In this document: piece after piece, positions 34,709 to 45,700 of the stretch
Position numbering within the stretch: position 1 is the first letter of the stretch
Layout of the letters: every line of letters starts with the position of its first letter
Assembly (NCBI RefSeq): GCF_041381155.1
Contig: NC_091140.1
Location: 28,622,952-28,686,951, forward strand
Source: Argopecten irradians
Lineage: Eukaryota; Mollusca; Bivalvia; Pectinida; Pectinidae
Direction of reading: 5' to 3'
DNA: 64,000 nucleotides
The notes under the pieces: generated by a model
Told to the model about the DNA's origin: nothing
Seen by the model: the letters and a program-made list of their open reading frames with translations, nothing else
The model's database searches: none
Position numbers and translations under genes: made by a program

Positions 34709-35880
34709 ATAATATGACTTGAAATATGATTATATGTATATTGAAAAAATAACTTTTTCTAAAATTTGAATAGACAGGTGTGAACGCTATGAGTCTATAA
34801 TTAGTAAACTTCACATTTTCCTTTATAAGTGCTGTAATATTGGCAACTTTTAGATTATCACGAATTTTTTCCAATAAATAATATTTCATTACACAATAAT
34901 TTCAATGGATGAACTAAAGGTGGCGAGATATGTTTAATAATAAAAATGAAATATGATTATATGTATATTTAAAAACAACTTTTTCTAAAATTTGAATAAA
35001 GACAGGTGTTTTAGTCTGAAGTTCTGCTTCATACGCTTTATTCCCTTGAATAGTTTTTTGTTGTTCGTTTTGGTGATAACTCGCCCACTAGCAATTGATA
35101 GGGAGTCCCATCCACTTTTACCTGAGGTCCACACTTGTAATTTTTAAAATGAGTTTAACAATATTGGATTGAAGCTGTGATTAAAGATGATATCGAGACC
35201 GATAAGCGTGGTTGTATCTTGGAAGGTAGAATGCATGCATGGCTGTTTTTCCCATTGAGATAGCAACTTAATTTATCCAAACGATTGTTTGAAATCTGAT
35301 ATGTTATTACTAAATGTTGTTTCAATACGTCCTCGGTCAATATTTTCAACCAAAGGAGTAGGTGTACAGCGGCCCAAGGCCGATTTTGATTTTATGTGTT
35401 ATATGATGGTAGAACACCACAAACTACGTGTCATATATGATACTTAAACAAAATTCTTTTTTCTTCTTCTAAATATATGTAGCACGAAAAAGCACGATTT
35501 TCGTAGAAAAATATGCACTACATGGAATCAATAAAATATTATTTTAACCCTTACCATCAAATATCCAGAAAAATAATTAGAAAATCACTGGATGAGATTT
35601 TCCACAACCAAAGTGACGTCGTAGCAATTTTAATAGATATCATTTCGTCAAATTTCTGTAATTAAGTGACCCTAGAAAACCTAAGATATCGAATATAAAT
35701 GACTTTCTTTTTGTTGGTTTTCATTATTGGCTTTTTTGTTTCAGTTTCTTAAATATTTTTGTCAAATTCAATAGCACTGTTTAATAGTATCTTAGAGTGA
35801 TCTGAAATGCAAAATTGCTGTGTTTGGTTAGGCTGTGGAATAAAATTCAAATATAGTAAGATAGGCAGAGATAATAATTA
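34709..35880. other. No gene; short duplication
   Basis: A segment of about 45 bp (GAAATATGATTATATGTATA and AACTTTTTCTAAAATTTGAA) occurs twice, at about 34720-34775 and 34948-35000. Otherwise nothing is recognised. Confidence 0.5.
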
Positions 35881-37302
35881 GGGATGTCACGGTTCACGAT
35901 TTTTCAACTCGGTTCGGTTTTTTTTATTTTGACCGTTTTTGGTTTATTCGGTTCGGTTCAGATCAATTCTTACTTATACACCATTTAAGTCTATTTTCAA
36001 TCCAAAGCAAGATTTTTTTGTTTAAATTCAAACAAAAACAAGTAACAGTTTCATATCTTTTACATAGTTCTTTTTCATTAAAGCTGCGATTGATATGATA
36101 ATTTATACCATATTTTTTTTTCAAAAATATCAAGTGATCAAATTGATCAGAAGATAGCAAGGATGTTTGTGCTGACACAAGATCCCCTGCTGTTGAAAAC
36201 ACATGTTCACTTGCCACTGATGTGGCAGGGATACATAAGATACATAAGTATCTCCTTGCTAATGTTGATAAAAGAGGGAAGTTTCAGGGACACTGCAGGC
36301 TCAACACAAGTCACAAAAACCTCTCCAAACAGATCGTGCAGTGCTGATTTTGATTTTTACAAGGAGTCGCACTGTCGTCCGGATTAGCATCTGAAGCCTT
36401 TGTACAGGTAAGAGCTGAGGTTGATGAAACTGACATACTCGGAAGAGGAGGTGTGGGATCAAGATTGGGCTGCTCATCATCACCCATTTTCTCAGTCTTG
36501 ATCTGAATTTAAAATAGAAGTTAGAAATATATATGTATATATATTATTAATTTCTGTGTTATATGTGTAGTGTTTGTTGAAATTATTGTGCTGTGTGATT
36601 TAATAAATTGAGATATTGTCTACAGTCTACACTCTTTTTAGTTGTTATTATTTCAAATATTTAACTCAGTAAAATGGATACCTATCATACCTTAGAAATC
36701 ATCTGAATCGTTTTGACAACGTGTTCAGTTTTCTGTGCCAAGGATTTGTACACTTCCTCTTTTGCTGCATCATCCAGGTAGGGCATGCCTTTAAACCTTG
36801 GATCTATGCAGAAACTTTCATGTAGAAACAGCTTCATGGTATGGTCGCTATACCTGTTAAATGTCAAATGAATCATGTAAATACTTGCAATATTTTCATT
36901 CCTGATGCTTTATGAATTATATATGATAACATTTTATTTTAAGACTTCGATAATAAAGTTATATCAATAAAAGAATTTTGGCGTAAATGTATGATAATTA
37001 AAATCGTCTTACTCATCTGTAACCTTGGCTAAACAGTACACTCTATAACTTAATACAACATAATTCCATTTATAAATTTAAAAAAAATGAATTTCAACCA
37101 ATAGAAAACTAATTACCTTTGTTCCAAGTCCTTTATCATGGCCTCTTTTGCTGCAGTAACAACGTTTCCATCGTCATTCTGGATAACCCTTAGTTGTTGG
37201 AGCAGCATTTCCTTAAGGGGATGAATTAATGAAACTGTTGGTGATTTCTCTGTACATAGTATTGTAGTTACCTTCTTTATGGGTTTTAAAACCTCTATTA
37301 CT

Positions 37303-37654
37303 CAATCTGATAAAAACACAGATCCTTATAACCACTCCGTTCAATAGAGGATCTGACAATATCCCATAAGGGTTCACGTCCAGATGACCTTTATACCACG
37401 TGTACTTACAACATTATTTGAAATCGTGTTTTCGCCCCAGTATACATATGCAATTAGCTTTATTGTGCACTTCGGGCGAGATGACTACATACACGAAAAT
37501 AATTTGGACAGCTTTTTCAAACTCTTTCGTTCCCAGTCAAGATTCTGGCAGTGCCAATTTGATTGGCTATTTCAAAAGGCCATCTTGACGTGACCCCTAA
37601 TGGGATGTTCTCAGATCCTCTTATCCAACGTAGTGATAATAAGGATCTGTATTT
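37303..37654. mobile_element. MITE inserted in the hAT transposase
   Basis: Left end CAATCTGATAAAAACACAGA and right end AAGGATCTGTATTTT are related to the 87-bp element at 49447-49533. Inside lie a second inverted pair (GAGGATCTGACAATATCCCA against GGGATGTTCTCAGATCCTC; GGGTTCACGTC against GACGTGACCCC) and about 200 bp of unique sequence. The last bases of the right end are missing at the junction with hAT coding sequence. Confidence 0.7.
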
Positions 37655-38356
37655 TGCTGTTGATATGTCATCTCCAGACATTGTGTACACATCTTTGAAG
37701 TTTTTCTTCAAGTCCTTGTTCAGCAGGGTAGCTTCTATCGCTGGCTGTTGTTCTAGGAAGCACTCCAACATGTTAAAGGTTGAGTTCCATCGCGTGGAAA
37801 CATCCATGATCAGTTTAAGGTGCGGCAGCTCCAGCAAGGTTTGTTTGGTGTTTAGAATAGCCATTGCTATGTTACTTTTATGAAAATAAGTCACAACTCG
37901 TCGAATCCTTCCCAGGAGCCTGTCTAGCTGAGGAACTTTCAATCCCCGTTGTGTGGCCAAATTTATGGTGTGGGTAATGCATCCAATGTGTGGCTGAAAC
38001 CCAGCAAGTTGTTCAGCATTGATAATATTCTTGGCATTATCAGTAGTGAGAGAAGGCATCTGATCATGCCGTTTCAAGTTCCATTCATTTACAGCATTAA
38101 TCAACAGCTCTGATAAATGCTCTGCTGTATGGCTTTCATACATTACCCTCGTCTGCAGCATAAATGATTTAAGTTCCCAGTTGTCAAGGAAATGCACTGT
38201 AATAGTGTTATAATTCTGGGTTGCTCTTGATGTCCAGGCATAGGTGGTAAGGGCCACAAAGTCAGCTTTCTGCAAACATTTGGTTACTGTTTCTTGTATC
38301 ATCATACAACTACGGAATAACCTTTGTAGAAAAGTGTGTCTTACCTGGCATGTCAT
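37655..38356 (-). pseudogene. hAT transposase RNase H-like core
   Basis: Reads LTTDNAKNIINA, GCITHTINLATQRGLK and LIMDVSTRWNSTFNMLECFL, the conserved hAT core with the catalytic Asp and the Cys-x2-His region, typical of ZBED1-like proteins. It is separated by a frameshift near 38310 from the upstream piece (RPFSVIENEGF). At its 3' end the frame runs from ISTAK into the inserted MITE, so residues after that are not hAT. Confidence 0.88.
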
Positions 38357-38492
38357 ATTTGGGTTTCAGCACAGTGACCATATTTACAAATCCCTCGTTT
38401 TCTATCACCGAGAACGGTCGCACGTCATACCACACCTGACCCAGGTTCTGGCAAGGGGTTTCGGGCCTTATAGGCATAAATACCACATGCAA

Positions 38493-39100
38493 GAAATAAA
38501 GAACTCACGTGAACGTTTCTATAAGTTTATTAATTCTTTTATAGGTGAAAGGTGACATACATTGTACACACACGTGCACGCCGCCCTCTTACCTAGGCCG
38601 CCGCTAGGACACTTACAATTAGAAAGGGACAGCACCCGGCTTCTTCCCAACAATGCACGCACATATTACACACACAAGGAGGACATGACAGTGACACAGT
38701 TTAACATGGACTCACTATTTAAGTTTAGCACAACAAGCAACCCTCACACAGAGACTACATACAACGACATCTACTGGACAGCCCCCAGCTCAACGAAGCT
38801 ACTCTAGACTGCCCAGCGGTCACACGTGCGTCGGTGGTATATTGACCAAGCTGGGCCAATTACCGGCGCCGACAGATAGACACACACCCCTCACTTACAT
38901 CCAATCACACGACATCTCACGCACGACGGAAATACACACATACAACATGGTGGACATAGTACACAACAGACTAGAGGTCCCAGCGACGACAACATATAAT
39001 CATTATATTTACAGGTAAAACATTCTCACTCCTAACTCACAATCGTTCCAATACAGCACACATACACACACTAGCTCCATCACATACTCTCGCGCATCCA
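38493..39100. other. A/C-rich, strand-skewed segment of unknown origin
   Basis: From about 38555 to 39070 the + strand is markedly rich in A and C (runs such as CACACACG, ACACACACCCCTCAC) and poor in G, unlike all neighbouring sequence. An 81-codon ORF (38562-38807) shows no known motif. It abuts the truncated end of the hAT copy and may be a piece of another mobile element. Confidence 0.45.
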
Positions 39101-39149
39101 GTAGGCCCACATTATGCATTCCAAAGCGAACTTCCACCCCCACCGGGAG

Positions 39150-39905
39150 GCTGAAGTTGGTTCCGAGTTCCGTTTAAGGATTTTGTTTTTTAAAATGAAA
39201 TTTAGAAAATTCAGTTTATGTAATTTGAACATATTACAAATGTCTCTGTTGTGTTTTGTCATGGATAATTTGTGATAGAGCTAGTTTAAATACGTTTTCA
39301 AATAACAACTATTTCCGTTTAAGGAAATGCTCTATCATTTTAGATAAAAGTTGTCAATGTGCTTTGCACATATTAGGAATGTTGCCTATTGACCTTTTTT
39401 ATGGATTAATATTGGTAAATCCACTTAAATTTAGTTTTCGATCAACTCCTATTTCCGAGTTCCGTTTAAGTAAAACGGAACTCGGAACCAGTTCCGAGTT
39501 CCGTTTAAGGAAATTCTCTATCATTTTAGATAAAAGTTGTCAATGTGCTTTGCACATATTAAGAATGTTGCCTGTTGGCCTTTTTAATGGATTAATATTG
39601 GATTAATAACCAGTTCCGTGTTCCGTTTAAGGAAAGTTTTCTATCATTTAAGATGTAATCATTCTATATCACTAAGACATATGAGAAATGTTGTTTGTTG
39701 GCATTTTTAATGTATTAATATTGGTAAATCCACTTTAATTTAGTTTTCGACCAACTCCCATTTCCGAGTTCCGTAGTAAAACGGAACTCAGAACCAGTTC
39801 CGAGTTCCGTTTAAGGAAATTTTCTATCATTTAAGATATAATCATTATAAGGTTTTACTAAAACGGAACTCGGAAATAGGAGTTGATCGACAACTAAATC
39901 AAAGT
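39150..39905. repeat. Array of direct and inverted TTCCGAGTTCCGTTTAAGG modules
   Basis: The module occurs at about 39159, 39308, 39460, 39491, 39613, 39760 and 39796, with inverted copies (AAAACGGAACTCGG) at about 39474, 39779 and 39862. Between modules run related spacers of about 120-185 bp (CTATCATTTTAGATAAAAGT, TTGTCAATGTGCTTTGCACA, GTTTTCGATCAACTCC). Several neighbours form near-perfect short palindromes, e.g. around 39458-39510. A further copy is at 40606-40645. Confidence 0.85.
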
Positions 39906-40080
39906 GGATTTATCACTAGTAACACATGACAAAAAACAACCGGCAAAATTTCTCATATGTCTTTGGCATATATAATGATTATATCTTAAGAACTGTTAAA
40001 GTCCACTGTTTAAATGTGCTATTAGACCGGAAAGACGTCAAAATGGGGTATAAAAAAACGGTTATCGACTAGGTTTTCGA

Positions 40081-40175
40081 GCAACAGATGAGATGACTTG
40101 TTGGACCCTCACACAAACTGTTGCACTCGGCCTTCGGCCTCGGGCAACAGTTGACCTTCGGGTCCAAAAAATCAT
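40081..40175. repeat. Hairpin repeat
   Basis: Inverted arms around a GGCCTTCGGCC centre: AACTGTTGCACTCGGCC pairs with GGCCTCGGGCAACAGTT, and GGACCC and AACAGATGA pair further out with GGGTCC and TCATCTGTT. Non-coding. Confidence 0.75.
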
Positions 40176-40720
40176 CTGTTGCCCTCAACCCCTGTCAACA
40201 ACTGTATACTGTTAATAGATCAATGTATCCATGGTCCATCCTGCAATTATTTTTTTCTGGTCATATTGTATTAAAAAAATCTTAATTGAGTGAGTTCCGT
40301 GTAAGACATGAAGTTACTAGTTAGATATTTTTTCTTCTATAGTTACTATATCAATAACTAAGACTATCCCCTCATCAACGCCATTCAGCTTTTAATTCCA
40401 TTTTTTGTATATTATAATTTGTTATCGTCTCATCATGAAAAAGACTTACATAATTTGGTAAATTCACGTCATTTGTACCACTTGTATTAAATCGTTGCTA
40501 ACGAATTATCAAATAAATAAATGGTGACATCTAAGTGATAATCAATTTAATATTTTTGCAATTTTCAGATGGTTATCAAAAATATCGTATTGTACAATCA
40601 ATGTTTAGTTTTCGACCAACTCCCATTTCCGAGTTCCGTTTAAGGAAATTTTTAAGGAGTATTTGTCCCTTCTGCGCGTTTCAAAAACAGGTCTAACTTT
40701 AGTGGTATGTTTCATTTTAG

Positions 40721-40936
40721 ACGATTATTGATTATATAGCGATCGACATTGAGATTACTGTCCTGGATGTTAGAGCGGATTTATTGAGGAACGTTCATCA
40801 GCTGTTGGTCAACTTCCATGACCTGCTTCCTGATAGTGAAGCGTCTGTCTACACAGAGCATCTTTAAGTCCTCCGGGCGCTTTTCGAAGAGGGTTATAGA
40901 ATATTTCATTTCATCAGAAATGTAAAATGTTTGTAA
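40721..40936 (+). pseudogene. Decayed METTL24/FkbM-like terminal exon
   Basis: A preserved splice acceptor (TTCATTTTAG) is followed by an open frame similar to the last exon of the METTL24-like gene at 21883: TIIDYIAIDIEITVLDV against KIIDILKMDIEAMEFGV, LLRNVHQLLVNFH against VLKNIRQLDFEFH, and VLRALFEEGYRIFHF against PLRGLYEHGFRLFW. The frame is interrupted by a TAA at 40865-40867 and ends at TAA 40934-40936. It lacks the Glu of the DIExxE motif region and the C-terminal part. Probably the remnant of a paralogue; no other exons were found nearby. Confidence 0.65.
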
Positions 40937-41068
40937 CAAACTTGAGACAAACTGGATGTTATTCTCTGTACAAGTTTCTATGCTATATATACTCTAGATA
41001 GTACGACTCATATTTGTGTTACAGCTTATATAAATTCATATTTATCTCAAATGAGTGTTCATATGAGA

Positions 41069-41500
41069 TGTTCCATATGCTCCATTTGCGGATTCGTACC
41101 AGTTGTACTAAATTAATACGGCACCGCCAAATGAAACGCGTTTGGATTTTTCCATGATGGCGGCACCCATATGAAAGATACGCTTCGAATATAAAAGCCA
41201 AGAATTTTCGTTGTTAACAATAAAATTGATATAAAAGTAATACCTAAATAGTTTCGGAATACATTGAAATATGTAATCCATGTGATTTTATTGGATATAA
41301 ATAATCTCTGTCTTATTTTCAACAAAGAAAACATTTGAAAAATCTCGAGTCTGCCATCTTGGATCCAAGTGGTACGCTTCTGGAAACGAACCACTTGTAC
41401 TGGTACAGTTCTGCTGGTACGGCGCCTTCCATTTGAGATACAGTACAACAGATTCGTATCGATACAACTAGTGGTACGAATCTGCAAATGGAACGCACGG
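41069..41500. mobile_element. TIR element of about 430 bp, probable MITE
   Basis: Left end CCATTTGCGGATTCGTACCA followed by GTTGTACT. The right end (41464-41495) carries the complement (GGTACGAATCTGCAAATGGA). Further GTAC-rich and CATTTG motifs inside suggest nested copies. ORFs across it on the minus strand have no motifs. Confidence 0.55.
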
Positions 41501-41934
41501 CAAATGAAACAGGTATACTTTTTTGCGAGCCTTGGGAAATGAAAACTTCGAAACACGTTCCATAAAAAATCATATAAAAACTACGACAGTCTACATTGTG
41601 AAGAATCATGACGTTAAACAATAAAGTCAAAATGGATTAGAAGCGCGTGTTAATCGAATCCGGCCAAATCCTTGAGCATGTTATAGACACCAGTAAGCAT
41701 AAAGGCATGGTTTTTGGGGGCAGAAATATTTACCGAACCCTGTATACTTACTAAACTGATATGTTCAATTGTTTTGCATATTTTGCAAACATGTATAAAT
41801 AACACAATAACCTTGGAATCAACTGTAAAACCTAAGGGAAGGACGGGTGCATATACACTTTTAGCAACTTATTTATGGTCTAGTAAACCTAGGAACTGAT
41901 ATATAGGCTTACAAAATGCCACTTAAACTGGATC

Positions 41935-42040
41935 TAAAACTTTACACATGGTTTCAAACCTTTAAACAGAGTCTAAAACCTTTAGTCTAAAACCTTTACA
42001 CAGGGTCTTAAACCTTTACACAGGGTCTAAAACCTTTGTT
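41935..42040. repeat. 20-bp minisatellite
   Basis: About five degenerate units of ACCTTTACACAGGGTCTAAA. Confidence 0.8.
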
Positions 42041-42745
42041 TTCGTAAATACATAAAATGAATTTTCCCACTTTTTTCAGATGCGAAATCTACCAATGATT
42101 CCCCAAATCGAAGTTTGCGATGTGGCTACCACGTTCAATAAACCTACCAGGGATTAATCTATTTTGTACAATAGGTAAATAGGTTTTTTTTTTTTTATTA
42201 AATTCAATATTCATTATATATATAATATATATATCTATTACGAAACTATCGATTCTTTGTTCTTAAATAGGGATTAGCGGACGAAATATAAAGTGTGAAT
42301 ACCTACATACAAAATAAACAAAAAGTTCCACTTTATTCACATTCCATACATTTTATCAATTTGTACTGGTTTAAAAAACATCCGGCTGCACCATTTAGGG
42401 CCTTGCCTTCAAATATATTTCACTAAGTAGTGACACTATTACGGTATACATTCTTTCCTTTCATCATATTCCGAAATATATCATTCATCCTGGTACGATA
42501 GCAATGTTTGTGTAATAGACAAGTATCGACTTTGTGTTGTTGATGCATTGCATTGATTAATATTACACCTAAATAAGGTAACCATACACCGTTATTTTAC
42601 GAGACATTTAATTTTTGAATAGAGCTCGGTAGTATGTGTTTTATATATGTGTACCTGAACATTTTAAGGTAGCAGGCAATACCTGTACATATATGTATGA
42701 GTGTCTAACAGATGGTAGAACCAGGAAGTTTATACTGTTGTCAAC
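42041..42745. other. Upstream region of the MIEAP-like gene
   Basis: No gene. It contains a T-run and a TA-rich stretch (about 42187-42235). No clear TATA box could be assigned; the promoter of the MIEAP-like gene would lie here if the first exon below is right. Confidence 0.35.
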
Positions 42746-42753
42746 ATGCCGAA
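42746..42753 (+). CDS. Proposed first coding exon of the MIEAP-like gene
   Basis: ATGCCGAA is followed directly by GTGAGT. It ends two bases into a codon, which the first base of the exon at 45531 completes (AA+G, Lys), so the phase fits. The support is phase and donor only; a longer upstream exon is possible. Confidence 0.45.
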
Positions 42754-45700
42754 GTGAGTACCTACTTTTAAAATATATTTATATCTATTGTATTTCATTA
42801 TCTTCTATATAAGGTATCTAAGTATACATTCACTTTTGAACATATTACAAACCTCTGTATAAAGAATACCTTCTTAATAAGACAACTTTTCTATTGTACC
42901 CAATAACAATTCAACAGTCATCGAGCTATAAAGACTAAGTTTAACTGTATTTTTAAAGCAGGTAAATAACGTCAGAGATCGATAATATATACTCACATAA
43001 CATGTTATGCTGAAATTAAATAATCAAGTGTGAAGTGAAGTAAATACATGAGATACAATGTCTTATTTATTAGTTACACTTAACTGAATTCTAAGAATAT
43101 CTATATACGTGTATCAGTATGTGAAATCGTCACCAAGTGGTTGGTCACTTCCGTTTTGAAATGTCTTCCTACATATGTGTATGGTTCTTTATCAATTACC
43201 TAGGTAGCTAATCGGTTAGTTGGTTAACATCCTGCTATAGAGTCTAATACACATTTACTAAGAACACTCCAACAGTGAACTTTCTCCTACTATCAAAACC
43301 TTGCAAGTGCCAACTTTAAAATACTGTAGATCTATAATATAAGAAAATCACATAAAAATACAAACATGTATCGCCTTATATGTTAACCAAGGGCCACTGT
43401 ATCTTTGTGTGGAATGCATCGTTGTCCTACTTTCGCCGTTTATTTTTTTGGCTTTATTTCATATGCAACAATTATTTGGAATTACCTACATTATATTATT
43501 CTAAGTAACGTTGTAATAATGAATGGTGATATAAACAGTTATATCAATTTGAAGTTAAATTCAAAGTCTACTATTCACCCCATCTCCTGGTGGCTGACTT
43601 AAATACATCGAAACAACGTTAGTTTTTTGTACAGTGGTAACGATATGAATTTTATGTTATTGATTTGTGGATTTTGTAAGTGTAGTTCTATTTCATCGGC
43701 TAACAAGAGGTCCCAGAGAGATATTCAGCGACCACCATATGATCTGTTAGTAAGTGGAAAGAAGGATCTTTTACTCTGTTTTCCTTGTCTCCAACCTTAA
43801 GATATATAATACAAATAGCTACCTCAAAAGTGATGCATAGTATGTGTCATTGCTTTATTGTCCATATTGGAGATGATAACCATCAGAAAACCGAGGCCAA
43901 GACCTCTCCAGTTTTTTGGATGTGATTCAGGGTGCTTCCTCTGTTTAGCTTGTTGTTTGGATTAAAATGAAGGACTCACGTGTCATCTATAGTAATAAAT
44001 CCCTCAATAACCCAAGGATCTACTTTAATAATAAGATTATCACACGACAAATTGTTTCTGGTGTGCTTCTGATCAAATGTCAGATATGAAATGTTTTTTT
44101 CAGTAACATGCCTATCGGTTATAACACCATAGACTGTTTGACTATTCTATCAATCTTGAATAACAATCAATATTGGGATCACATTAGTAACGTGATGTTT
44201 CGAGGATATAAAATCTGTATAGCAAAGGTAACCATCAATAGGGTCCTCTGTTAGAAAAAAAGTTAATAAATAGATTAGACTGTTGTAGTAATTAAGACAA
44301 AATATAGTTGGTTAATGGATATAAAAACAGCAATTCATGTTACAAATTTTACAATATATAGTTTTTACTTCGTATTTCGTACACATAATATGATTTCATT
44401 TCATGAAAAATTTATTTGATATATTTCTTTGAAAAAGCTAGTGTTTGGTTCATATTGAATGGCTTTTACATATTTGGACAGCTTGTGGATTCATCGGAAG
44501 GGGCCTCAGTAATTTAAATTAATGCCAGCCAATCAAAAGTTTTGGATACTGGTAACTTGACAAATCAATCTCCCTGTAGGATAGTGATAGAAATGTACCT
44601 GCTATGCTATCACATTATCGTAAAAGTCGACTTAATTAAAGATATCGATTTTTCCCCATTAAAGTTTTTCTTTCTTTGGACGAATTAAACACCTCCATTA
44701 TTAAAATGTTGCTAGCGTGTTTTCTTTTACAAAAATAGTACATGTGATAATATATTTTAATACCTGATGCGAAGCGCTAACATTTTGCACTTATTCAGTA
44801 TAGTGTGACGGTATCGGTTGTGATATTCTGTGGATTTTGCTGTCAGCTCCATTGAGATAGCACCATCAATTGGACCAGGATTTTCAAAAGACTTTTACAA
44901 CCCAATCGGCCACAACAGATCAACATCGCTAGCAGACCGCCACTTAAGGCTTCTGTTAATAGGATGTAAACAAACAATATATTTTGTTTGGTTGATAATG
45001 TAAACGTTCTATTAATAGACAATGCCATTTAAGGACGGTCTCCCATGTATGCGTATTTTTGGAGACAGTGTTCTTGTACCTATTTGTAAAAGCGAAACTT
45101 TTTGCCCGTTTGATAGTGCTATTGCAGTGAAACGTACCGTCAAAGACAACAACTATGTATCTCCCCATCCCCCTTGCATAATACTGACAACTGTTAAACC
45201 AGTCGTCCCACCACTTCCTTCCTTTGTGCTAAGTGCAAAGCAGTAGCAGGAGATGCCACTTAGACTATGGTATGTCTCAGCCAGGGAATTTAACCCAGAT
45301 ACTTCATTCAGAGACGAACGCTCAACTCGAGGCCTAAAGTGAAGCGGCGTCAAGAAGGGGAGACGTTATTAAACTGAACGTCAGTGAGGACGAAGAGTAA
45401 AGATTCATTTAGTCGCTTTGTTATAATAATGAAATGGAACATTCAGAAACAATTCTAACGCACTATCTACAGGGCAGTATACTAAACATATAAATTGTAA
45501 ATCAATTCTACTTTTTCTTGTTCGTTTTAGGTTAAAAGAGGTTATGGACATGGTGGCAAAAATGCAAGAAGATCTTATCAAAACAAACAATACCAATCTA
45601 CTTATAAAGTGTGACTCAAAAAAAGCTTGGGGATGTTTAACAGACGATATAAAGGTAAAACAAGGGGATATGATGCAGTTCGCAATTGATTCCAATTAGC

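Larger units (their letters stand above)
35881..38492 (-). mobile_element. hAT transposon (ZBED-type), broken
   Basis: Minus-strand transposase remnant ending at the left in a hAT-like terminus (TAGGGATGTCACGGTTCACG at about 35881-35900). Coding pieces in order are RPFSVIENEGF and KPKYDMPGKTHF (38310-38440), an RNase H-like core (37655-38300), VLKPIKKVTTILCTEKSPT (37117-37302), CIDPRFKGMPYLD (36691-36853) and the C-terminal dimerisation motif ASEHVFSTAGDLVSAQ (about 36130-36215). Introns with GT/AG sites lie at 36854-37116 and 36503-36690. A MITE is inserted at 37303-37654. The N-terminal BED finger and the right terminus are missing. Confidence 0.88.

Noticed and set aside
33592..34889. Repeat-protein ORFs over the 43-bp array
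   Set aside because: They are translations of the SINE-derived tandem array and shift frame because 43 is not a multiple of three.
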